A stretch of 14,707 nucleotides of DNA, taken from Roseivirga sp. UBA6061. GTDB taxonomy: Bacteria > Bacteroidota > Bacteroidia > Cytophagales > Cyclobacteriaceae. The DNA is taken from the NCBI GenBank assembly GCA_002427745.1, contig DIYF01000153.1:54880-69586 (forward strand). The letters run 5' to 3'. Positions 7,145-13,581 of this stretch are shown here, in pieces. How positions within the stretch are numbered: position 1 is the stretch's first letter; the number at the start of each line of letters is the position of its first letter. A program made the position numbers and the translations under genes. The notes below the pieces were generated by a model. It saw nothing but the letters and a program-made list of their open reading frames with translations, searched no databases and was not told the origin of the DNA.

Positions 7145-7352
7145 AGACTCTGAGTTCAATGAATTGAATACTACAAAAAAATCACCCTAAAAGGCTAGAT
7201 CAAGTTAGAGATATGGTTATACAGATGCAATACCGGTTTTTGGGGAATCTTGCTACTACCAAATATCAGGGGCATAACTGACGAGCACCCATCAAAAAGT
7301 TATTCTTCAGGCTAGTTTGCCTTACAGCAAAACCATAAATTCAGTAGATAAG
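7145..7352. other. Divergent intergenic region between KAP and MORN genes
   Basis: About 208 bp holding both promoters. It contains TAGTTTG near 7314 on the plus strand, a partial match to the Bacteroidota -7 element (TAnnTTTG), with no convincing TTG at the correct distance. Possible upstream starts (TTG at 7159 for KAP, TTG at 7317 for the MORN gene) would shorten it. No strong inverted repeat or RNA gene was seen. Confidence 0.4.
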
Positions 7353-8099
7353 ATGGCTTCTGTAATTACCACCACATTTGACGATCCGGCTATTGAAGAA
7401 AAAGATGTCTACAATCGCTTTGGGAATGTCTGCTATAAGGGTATCCCTTTTACAGGAAGCATTCTTACAGATGAAGAATCAATCTCTTATCGGGATGGTT
7501 TTGCTGAAGGCCTGTACGAACTGAAAGACAGGCAGGGCCGCATTATCAGAAAAGAGCATTTTCTGCGGGGGCAACGCATCAAAGGTGAGCACTTCTACTC
7601 TTCCGGCAAATTGAAATACAGATATGAGTCTGAAAACTACCAGCGATGGAACTGGCAGGGCAACCTTGTCTCTGAATGTAAAGACGGATTGAGGAAAGAA
7701 TATTTCTCCAACGGAGCGCTCAAAATGGAAGCTCCTTCAGAAACGGAGACAGACCGGGCATTCAAATTCTATAATAGAAACAGCAAGCTGATCTGTACCC
7801 GGCAAAATTCACATTTACCAGGAAAACACGCTGCCCCGGAATACATTTGGGAAGAAGGTGAGTTAACGGGCCATTATATGGACCTGCTGTGTTTCGACAA
7901 CCCGGAGTTAAGAGATGATATTGACTATATGGAAGTAGAAAAGCATCGCATGCATATCATCTGGCTATGGATTGAGCATCTGAGTAATAAAGCCCCTTTA
8001 AAGTATCGGACCATTCTTCAGAACCTGAGACAACACCTTGAAAGCACGGTCAGACAGAAAGTCGGAGACATAATCAGGGTAAAGGAGTTGACGCTATGA
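7353..8099 (+). CDS. MORN/YwqK-like repeat protein
   Basis: 248 residues from the ATG at 7353; the frame continues upstream to a TTG at 7317, but that extension adds nothing family-like. Residues 29-125 hold degenerate beta-hairpin repeats of the MORN-variant type: YKGIPFTGSILTDEESISYRDG, EGLYELKDRQGRIIRKEHF, KGEHFYSSGKLKYRYE and RKEYFSNGALKMEA, all with the aromatic-(x)-G-x-[IL]-x pattern. The rest (about 165-248) is acidic then helical and unrecognised. Bacterial MORN proteins of this kind are often labelled YwqK-like antitoxins, but that label is weakly supported, and no toxin is adjacent here. Its stop overlaps the endonuclease V start (ATGA), so the two are translated as a coupled unit. 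I infer a cytoplasmic accessory role. Confidence 0.75.
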   Translation: MASVITTTFDDPAIEEKDVYNRFGNVCYKGIPFTGSILTDEESISYRDGFAEGLYELKDRQGRIIRKEHFLRGQRIKGEHFYSSGKLKYRYESENYQRWNWQGNLVSECKDGLRKEYFSNGALKMEAPSETETDRAFKFYNRNSKLICTRQNSHLPGKHAAPEYIWEEGELTGHYMDLLCFDNPELRDDIDYMEVEKHRMHIIWLWIEHLSNKAPLKYRTILQNLRQHLESTVRQKVGDIIRVKELTL

Positions 8100-8602
8100 T
8101 ACTGGCCTTTGACACTTACTATTTTGACGATAAGGCAAAGACAGTAGCTGTTGCTTTCAATGAATGGAGTGACCAGGTACCGTCACGTATTTACACTGAA
8201 ATCAGCCAAACACCGGCAGCCTATGAGCCCGGAGCTTTTTACAAAAGAGAACTGCCCTGCATTTTGAGTCTGTTGAACAAAATCGATCAGAGTGAGCTGA
8301 AAACAATCATTGTAGACGGTTATGTTGTGGTGGATAACCAGGGCAAACCGGGACTTGGCGGACACCTCTATAAACGGCTAAATCAGAAGATACCGGTTAT
8401 TGGCGTGGCTAAATCTGATTTCATTTCTCTCACTGCCGGAAAGGTATCCATACTCAGAGGCAAAAGTACCAAACCACTGTACATCAGCAGTATGGGGATT
8501 GAGCTTTATGAGGCAGGCAGGTTGATTGAGGAAATGTACGGAGATTTCAGAATGCCGGCTCTTTTAAGCATTCTGGATCAGGAAACTAAAAAAACGGTAT
8601 GA
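8096..8602 (+). CDS. nfi: Endonuclease V family protein, short Bacteroidota form
   Basis: 168 residues, shorter than the about 220 of E. coli Nfi. Endonuclease V nicks DNA one base 3' of deoxyinosine, starting repair of deaminated adenine. Visible matches in order: AFDTYYF with the first acidic residue D6; YEPGAFYKRELP (43-54), equivalent to the YIPGFLSFREYP block, with E52 as metal ligand; IIVDGYVVVD (71-80) with D74; PVIGVAKSDF (100-109) with K106; KPLYISSMG (126-134). The usual His after VDG is not evident, and the last conserved Asp may be Tyr 138, so activity should not be assumed. AAGGAG lies 8 nt before the ATG, and the start overlaps the MORN stop by 4 bp. rluF follows after 44 bp on the same strand. 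Confidence 0.87.
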   Translation: MILAFDTYYFDDKAKTVAVAFNEWSDQVPSRIYTEISQTPAAYEPGAFYKRELPCILSLLNKIDQSELKTIIVDGYVVVDNQGKPGLGGHLYKRLNQKIPVIGVAKSDFISLTAGKVSILRGKSTKPLYISSMGIELYEAGRLIEEMYGDFRMPALLSILDQETKKTV

Positions 8603-8646
8603 GGGAGAAGAAAAACCCTAATTTTACCTCCGACCATTGAGCCGTT

Positions 8647-9381
8647 ATGTTATCTACTGAAGGAACCCGAATCAATAAGTATCTGAGTGAAATAGGCTAT
8701 TGCTCGCGAAGAGCTGCCGATAAGCTGATAGATGAGGGCAGGGTAACCATTAATGGAAAAGTACCGGAAATGGGTACCAAGGTACTTCCAGGCGATGAGG
8801 TAAGTGTAGATGGTAAACCTACCTCCCAACCTACTCAGGATTTTGTGTATCTGGCCTTTAACAAACCTGTGGGCATCGTTTGTACAACTGATACAAGAGT
8901 AGAGAAAAACAATATCATTGATTATATCAATTACCCGAAGCGGATTTTCCCGATCGGTAGGCTCGATAAGCCCAGCGAAGGCCTGATCTTTCTCACCAAT
9001 GACGGGGATATAGTGAACAAAATTCTGAGGGCACGCAACAACCATGAGAAGGAATACATGGTAACAGTGAATAAACCCATCAATGCTGACTTTATCCGGA
9101 AAATGAGCTCAGGTGTCCCCATTCTGGATACAGTAACACGCAAATGTGAAGTAGAACAACTGAGTAAATTCAAATTCCGCATTGTTCTGACTCAGGGGCT
9201 TAACCGCCAGATCAGGAGAATGTGCGAGTACCTGGGCTACAGAGTGACCAAACTGAAGCGTGTGCGCATCATGAATATCCCGCTTGATCTGCCGGTGGGT
9301 AAATGGCGCGAACTGAGCCCGAAAGAACTGAAAGAGATCAATCGCCTGGTGGCCGACTCTGCCAAGACTTTCGATGAGTGA
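8647..9381 (+). CDS. rluF: 23S rRNA pseudouridine(2604) synthase RluF
   Basis: 244 residues. Converts U2604 of 23S rRNA to pseudouridine in the peptidyl-transferase region, by homology to E. coli RluF. An N-terminal S4 RNA-binding domain (about 8-55, TRINKYLSEIGYCSRRAADK) precedes the RsuA/RluB/E/F-type catalytic domain. The catalytic aspartate is D107 in GRLDKPSEGLIFLTNDGD, followed by the highly RluF-like blocks VNKILRARNNHEKEYMVTV, SGVPILDTVTRKCEVE and LTQGLNRQIRRMCEYLGYRV. These blocks separate it from RluB and RsuA, which diverge there. ATG start with no strong ribosome binding site. It stands 44 bp after endonuclease V, probably in the same transcript, although that pairing may be positional only. 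Confidence 0.95.
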   Translation: MLSTEGTRINKYLSEIGYCSRRAADKLIDEGRVTINGKVPEMGTKVLPGDEVSVDGKPTSQPTQDFVYLAFNKPVGIVCTTDTRVEKNNIIDYINYPKRIFPIGRLDKPSEGLIFLTNDGDIVNKILRARNNHEKEYMVTVNKPINADFIRKMSSGVPILDTVTRKCEVEQLSKFKFRIVLTQGLNRQIRRMCEYLGYRVTKLKRVRIMNIPLDLPVGKWRELSPKELKEINRLVADSAKTFDE

Positions 9382-9544
9382 GCGAATGTATCAGCCCTAA
9401 AAATTCTTCAATAGCATTTCGTCAGTCTCCCGACACAATTTTCAGATCAAAAAAGAACCGTTCAGACAAAAAACTGGCCTAAATTCTTACCGATTTATTG
9501 GTATTAACAAAGATATTTATGCATTCTTGCGATCAACAATAAAT

Positions 9545-9578
9545 TAGTTTCAGATACACTATTTTGTATTTGAAACTA
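9545..9578. promoter_or_regulatory. Inverted repeat upstream of the AraC-family gene, candidate operator
   Basis: TAGTTTCAGATAC (9545-9557) and GTATTTGAAACTA (9566-9578) pair at 12 of 13 positions around an 8-nt centre. It ends 43 bp before the ATG at 9622, inside the 240-bp gap after rluF, the only strong structure seen in that gap. With no T-run following and 163 bp from the rluF stop, an operator or leader site fits better than a terminator. TATTTTG at 9560-9566, inside it, loosely resembles a Bacteroidota -7 box. Confidence 0.55.
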
Positions 9579-9621
9579 GTTTACTCACCGAACATCACAT
9601 TTTTTCTTACCTAAAAGGCTC

Positions 9622-10473
9622 ATGATTCACGAGTATAAAACGATCGACCTGTTTGGTCAGCTGCTTTTTGAAAAGATCATACTCACCCCACCTTACAAGA
9701 AGCCTCACCCTATGCCTGACGAAGCCTGTTTTTTATACATCATAGAGGGGCAATATCATTCGATTTCTCAAAGAGATGTGCTGAAAATTAACACCAGGGA
9801 ATCTGTACTGATGAAGTGCGGTAATTACCTTTCTCAGATGTATCCTGCCGGGCAAAGCGGTCGCTATGAGGCTGTGGCAGTACACTTCTTTCCTGACATT
9901 CTGAAAAGAGTTTATGAAAATCAGCTGCCGGGCTTTTTAAAAATGGAGTATAAAGATGCCCCTCCTCTGACGCAGAGTAAAATTCAGGCAGATATGCTCA
10001 TTCACAAGTATATCGACAGCATTCTGTTTTACTTTGAAAATCAGTCGCTGGTAAACGATGACATACTCATTCTGAAGCTCAAGGAGATCATTCTGTTGCT
10101 GAACCAGACAGCAAACGCCCCGGCTATACGGGCCATTCTCTCCAATCTCTTTAACCCCGGCACCTACTCTTTCCGGCAGGTCATTGAGGCTCATCTGTAT
10201 TCCTCTATTGGCACAGAAGAACTGGCCAGTCTGACTCATATGAGTCTTTCTTCTTTTAAGCGGGAGTTTAAGAAAATCTACAAGTCAGCTCCGGCAGCTT
10301 ATCTGAAAAACAAGAAACTGGAAAAAGCAGCCGCCCTCCTGGCTATTCCGGAAATGCGGGTTGGTGATATTGCCTATGACTGTGGCTTTACAGATATGGC
10401 AAACTTTTCACGTGCTTTTAAGCAGAAGTACGGGGTTCCTCCCTCTCAGTACAGTCCGCCTGAGCCAAACTGA
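9622..10473 (+). CDS. AraC-family transcriptional regulator
   Basis: 283 residues, cytoplasmic DNA-binding protein. The N-terminal half (about 15-100) has a cupin-like ligand-sensing pattern (PHPMPDEACFLYIIEGQYHSI, SVLMKCGNYLSQ, YEAVAVHFF). The C-terminal AraC/XylS domain begins about 186. Its first helix-turn-helix is GTEELASLTHMSLSSFKREF (197-216); the second is VGDIAYDCGFTDMANFSRAF (247-266), followed by KQKYGVPPSQY, the signature end of the family. The ligand is unknown. The inverted repeat 43 bp upstream is a possible self-regulatory site. A terminator separates it from the SRPBCC gene, so the two are probably transcribed separately although they are neighbours. Confidence 0.92.
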   Translation: MIHEYKTIDLFGQLLFEKIILTPPYKKPHPMPDEACFLYIIEGQYHSISQRDVLKINTRESVLMKCGNYLSQMYPAGQSGRYEAVAVHFFPDILKRVYENQLPGFLKMEYKDAPPLTQSKIQADMLIHKYIDSILFYFENQSLVNDDILILKLKEIILLLNQTANAPAIRAILSNLFNPGTYSFRQVIEAHLYSSIGTEELASLTHMSLSSFKREFKKIYKSAPAAYLKNKKLEKAAALLAIPEMRVGDIAYDCGFTDMANFSRAFKQKYGVPPSQYSPPEPN

Positions 10474-10488
10474 CAAATCATTGAACCG

Positions 10489-10507
10489 GGCCTACAAAGG
10501 CCTTTTT
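10489..10507 (+). terminator. Rho-independent terminator after the AraC-family gene
   Basis: GGCCT-ACAA-AGGCC stem-loop followed directly by TTTTT, 15 bp after the TGA at 10471-10473. A short GC-rich stem with a T-run is the standard form. Confidence 0.75.
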
Positions 10508-10520
10508 CCGGTGTCTGCGA

Positions 10521-10550
10521 CTTTTGTTTAAGTCGAATTTTAAACAAAAG
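10521..10550. promoter_or_regulatory. Perfect 11-bp inverted repeat abutting the SRPBCC start codon
   Basis: CTTTTGTTTAA (10521-10531) and TTAAACAAAAG (10540-10550) are exact reverse complements around an 8-nt centre. It ends 3 bp before the ATG at 10554. In DNA it could be an operator; in RNA an A/U-rich hairpin would cover the ribosome binding region. The function is inferred. Confidence 0.6.
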
Positions 10551-10553
10551 AAC

Positions 10554-10985
10554 ATGACACAGGAAGTAAAAATCACCCACAGTATTAAGGTCAGTCCTGA
10601 ACAAGCCTGGGAAGTAATCGGGTCTGTAGGAGGCGTAGACAAATGGTTTGGCTCTATGATCAAAAGCTGCCGCATAGAAGGCAAAAAGCGCATTTGTGAA
10701 ACAGCGGATGGCATGATTCTCAACGAGGACATTCTCGAGGTTGATCAGGAAAACAGGCTTTTCAGGTTTGCCATTCCCTCTCAGGAAATGCTACCGGTCG
10801 GGAATATTGTGGAAAGTATGAAAGTGGACAAAAATGAGGAAGGACATGCCCTCATTACCTGGTCGGCCACCTTTGAGGCCGCTACAACCGAAAATGCAGA
10901 AATGGCCGACAGTGCTTTCCGGAATTTGTGGGTCATGGGGCTCAACGAAATGGAAACCTATATTTTGCAAACAGCAAAAGCATGA
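10554..10985 (+). CDS. SRPBCC-superfamily (START/Bet v1-like) protein
   Basis: 143 residues from the ATG at 10554; a TTG at 10524 would add ten residues that lie across the inverted repeat, so it is rejected. The pattern is that of a small hydrophobic-pocket protein of the polyketide cyclase / SRPBCC type: an opening strand VKITHSIKVSPEQAWEVIG, the helix VGGVDKWFGSMIKSC, alternating strands through NEDILEVDQENRLFRFAI and ALITWSATFEA, and a long C-terminal helix (about 115-142). Such proteins bind lipids or other small hydrophobic ligands; the ligand here cannot be read from sequence. It has no signal peptide. Terminators on both sides make it a single-gene transcription unit. Confidence 0.85.
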   Translation: MTQEVKITHSIKVSPEQAWEVIGSVGGVDKWFGSMIKSCRIEGKKRICETADGMILNEDILEVDQENRLFRFAIPSQEMLPVGNIVESMKVDKNEEGHALITWSATFEAATTENAEMADSAFRNLWVMGLNEMETYILQTAKA

Positions 10986-10994
10986 CCATCCCAG

Positions 10995-11035
10995 GAACAG
11001 ACCAGTGTCAGATCAAAAACACGGGTCTGTTCTTT
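10995..11035 (+). terminator. Hairpin terminator after the SRPBCC gene
   Basis: GAACAGACC (10995-11003) pairs exactly with GGTCTGTTC (11024-11032), and GTGT with ACAC extends the stem inward. Three Ts follow. It sits 10 bp after the TGA at 10983-10985. The T-run is short, so termination may be partial. Confidence 0.6.
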
Positions 11036-11068
11036 ACAGGTAAATTCCTTTGAGGTTTATGCGTATAT

Positions 11069-11092
11069 CGACAGATAATAAATATCTTGTCG
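11069..11092. promoter_or_regulatory. Imperfect inverted repeat upstream of the sensor kinase
   Basis: CGACAGATA and TATCTTGTCG pair with a single bulged base around ATAAA, ending 38 bp before the kinase ATG at 11131. It is a possible operator; no regulator is known for it. Confidence 0.35.
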
Positions 11093-11130
11093 TGGGTCTA
11101 ACTTAAATCGTTGACATTAGTTACAAAGTA

Positions 11131-13533
11131 ATGCCGCAAAGACTCTGCCTCACCCTCCTGTTCCTGCTGGCACTGACGTTTGGTTCAAACGCTCAGGACA
11201 GAACTATTAAGCAGCTTTTTGAAGAAACAGAACGTGATACTTCCTGGGTCAAAGACCTGGTAATCAATTGCTATATCCATTACGTACATGAGCGCAGCCT
11301 CGACTCCCTGGATATTCTGGCAGGTATCATTTCCGAAGAATCTGAGAGGCTTGATTATTACTGGGGTAAATTTCACGGACTTGGCCTGAAGGGTGAAGCC
11401 ATGGTGAACGACTATCCCGACAGTACTATCTACTATACCAAACAGGGTATTAAGGTAATTCCACCGGAAGACGATGCCCTACGGGCTGTCGCCTATTATA
11501 ATATGGCCATTACCTTCAGGCGCTTTCATCGCTATGATTCGGCACTGGCCTATCTCGACACTGTGATTGATATTTCTGAAAAAAGGGAGGCCATAGGCAT
11601 GCTGGCTGACACCTATCACTTTATCGGCATCATTACGCGCGCACGTTCAGATTATGCCAAAGCACTCAAATATGAAATCAGGGCGCTGAGTAGTTATGAA
11701 AAAGTCGGTGACAGTACACGTTTAATCACAACTTTAGAGAACATCAGTGTCACTTATGACAACCTGAAGGACTACGACAAATCTTATGAGTATAGAATGA
11801 AGGCCATCGCCATGGGGAAAGAAATAGCTTTGAGAAAAGGAGAGACATATGAGATAGCTCCAACGTCTTCCAATAATCTTGGCCGGTCGCTGATTAAGCT
11901 GAAACGGTATGATGAGGCATTTGAAGTATTACGAGAGTCGCTGATACTTCATAAAAAAGACACAAATCACGCTTGTAATGTCCAATACCCGAATTACAAC
12001 CTGGGTAACGCTTTTCTTATCACTGACCGGTTGGACTCTGCCCTTACCTACCTCAGCAGGGCTTTGGAGATAGCTGATTCCTGCACCGATTATTATGTTC
12101 AATCACTTGCCAGTCATGATTTAGGAGAACTCTATTATAAACGTGGTCAGAAAAGGCGGGCCAGACAGTTTTTTCAAAAAGCCCTGGAAGGAGCTGAGAA
12201 ACGAGATGGGTATACCAATGAGTACATCAATGCGGCTTATAAGCTTTACTCTATGTACAAAGAGGAAGGAGATATTACTACTGCCCTGAAATACCACGAG
12301 GAATGGACGATTGCCAAGGATAGTCTGTACAATACCGAAACAGCACTGGATATGTCACGGCTTGAAATCGAATACGATTTTGACAGACAGAGACGCACGC
12401 TCATCGCTGAACAGGAGAAAGAGCAGGTGGCCCTGGAAAATGAATTGAACCGTCAGAAGCTTATCCAATGGGCCTCATTGGTGGTGATTTTACTTATGCT
12501 TGCCCTGGCGATTAACTTCTTTATATCACTGCGCAGAAATAAAAAGGCGAGTCAGATCATAGGGGCCCAAAATCAAAAACTGGAACAGCTTTCAAGCTTT
12601 AAGGAAGGGCTCACCAATATGATTGCCCATGATATGAAAAATTCGCTCAATACGATTTTGGGTATTAACGATGGCGGTGAAAAACTTGACAGAAAGCAGG
12701 CCAACAGAATTAAGCTGGCCGGTACGAACATTCTGAACCTGGTAACCAATATGCTGGATGTTCAGAAATTTGAGGAGGCCAAAGTACAGCTGAACCCGGA
12801 AAGGACGTCCATAGCCGGTTTGTTTGAATATGCAAAAGGCCAGGTAACCCCTCTCTTACAGGAAAGGAGTATGAAGCTAAAGGTGGAGGCACCTGATGCG
12901 ATGCTGATAGAAGTTGACCCCGAGGTAATCATTCGCGTACTGATCAACCTGCTGACCAATGCCATCAAATTCTCTGATAACGGGCAAGCGGTGATATTAA
13001 AAGCTGAAGTAGACGCAAGCACCTCACCTTCACAACTTGTGGTGGCTGTCACAGATCATGGCGCAGGCATATCACCGGAAATGCTGCCTTACATCTTTGA
13101 TAAGTATCACCAGGCAGAGGCCCGGTCTTCAGGCAAAGCTTCATCTACCGGACTGGGGCTTACTTTCTGTAAACTGGCCATAGATGCCCACCGGGGAGAA
13201 ATCAAAGCAATCTCTACTCCTGGGGAGGGTACCACTATCTCCTTTTCCTTACCAATTAAAGACGAGGCAATCACGGCTTCAGTGACCAGTGCTGAAGTTA
13301 CAGGTGATGAAACCCATTCCAGTGTACTATTCTCCGAAAGCGACCGGGCTGCTCTGGCCGGATATGCTTCTCAAATGCGGGAGATGCAGATTCACGAGAT
13401 CAAGAAACTTAAAGAGCTGATTACAGAGCTTGAAGAGCAGGGCCTTGAAACAGAATGGCAAAAGGAGATTTGGAGTGCCATTTTATATGGTGATAAGCAG
13501 CGTTATCAGGAGCTGCTTGATGAGGTGGCTTAG
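11131..13533 (+). CDS. TPR-containing sensor histidine kinase
   Basis: 800 residues. An N-terminal signal peptide (1-21, ending SNAQ) exports about 420 residues of tetratricopeptide repeats. Recognisable TPR helix pairs lie around 90-145, 155-190, 197-230, 245-278, 285-320, 325-358 and 365-400. A coiled linker leads to one membrane helix (about 446-467). The cytoplasmic part holds the phosphoacceptor H500 in MIAHDMKNSL, the N box LINLLTNAIKFS (604-615), the G1 box DHGAGIS (642-648), an F box PYIFDKY and the G2 box STGLGLTFCK (672-681). The kinase domain ends near 709. A 75-90 residue tail follows, with a coiled coil and WQKEIWSAILYGDKQRYQELL; no receiver domain is present. The periplasmic TPRs presumably sense a protein partner. 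No response regulator lies next to it in the window. Confidence 0.94.
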   Translation: MPQRLCLTLLFLLALTFGSNAQDRTIKQLFEETERDTSWVKDLVINCYIHYVHERSLDSLDILAGIISEESERLDYYWGKFHGLGLKGEAMVNDYPDSTIYYTKQGIKVIPPEDDALRAVAYYNMAITFRRFHRYDSALAYLDTVIDISEKREAIGMLADTYHFIGIITRARSDYAKALKYEIRALSSYEKVGDSTRLITTLENISVTYDNLKDYDKSYEYRMKAIAMGKEIALRKGETYEIAPTSSNNLGRSLIKLKRYDEAFEVLRESLILHKKDTNHACNVQYPNYNLGNAFLITDRLDSALTYLSRALEIADSCTDYYVQSLASHDLGELYYKRGQKRRARQFFQKALEGAEKRDGYTNEYINAAYKLYSMYKEEGDITTALKYHEEWTIAKDSLYNTETALDMSRLEIEYDFDRQRRTLIAEQEKEQVALENELNRQKLIQWASLVVILLMLALAINFFISLRRNKKASQIIGAQNQKLEQLSSFKEGLTNMIAHDMKNSLNTILGINDGGEKLDRKQANRIKLAGTNILNLVTNMLDVQKFEEAKVQLNPERTSIAGLFEYAKGQVTPLLQERSMKLKVEAPDAMLIEVDPEVIIRVLINLLTNAIKFSDNGQAVILKAEVDASTSPSQLVVAVTDHGAGISPEMLPYIFDKYHQAEARSSGKASSTGLGLTFCKLAIDAHRGEIKAISTPGEGTTISFSLPIKDEAITASVTSAEVTGDETHSSVLFSESDRAALAGYASQMREMQIHEIKKLKELITELEEQGLETEWQKEIWSAILYGDKQRYQELLDEVA

Positions 13534-13545
13534 TTTTCTCTGTAT

Positions 13546-13568
13546 CCGTCTGACCTGCGGTCTGACGG
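13546..13568. terminator. GC-rich hairpin between convergent genes, possible bidirectional terminator
   Basis: CCGTCTGACC and GGTCTGACGG pair at 9 of 10 positions around TGC. It lies between the kinase stop at 13533 and the nuclease stop at 13582. No T-run follows on either strand, so it may slow rather than terminate RNA polymerase, or protect 3' ends. Confidence 0.45.
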
Positions 13569-13581
13569 GGTAATTGCCCAC

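Noticed and set aside
7145..7154. AGACTCTGAG just upstream of the KAP start matches a REP stem half
   Set aside because: Only 10 bases match, there is no partner arm or loop nearby, and a chance match of this size in the window is not unlikely.
7317..7352. TTG start extending the MORN protein by twelve residues
   Set aside because: The ATG at 7353 is more usual, and the extra residues lack any conserved pattern.
8650..9045. Minus-strand open frame of 131 residues across rluF
   Set aside because: It lies wholly inside a strongly recognised gene on the other strand and shows no domain pattern.
9382..9621. Small RNA or riboswitch in the 240-bp gap after rluF
   Set aside because: Apart from the inverted repeat at 9545-9578, no conserved aptamer-like pattern or terminator was seen.
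10524..10553. TTG start extending the SRPBCC protein by ten residues
   Set aside because: The extension is read from the inverted repeat itself (MFKSNFKQKN) and adds nothing typical of the family. The ATG at 10554 fits the usual N-terminus.
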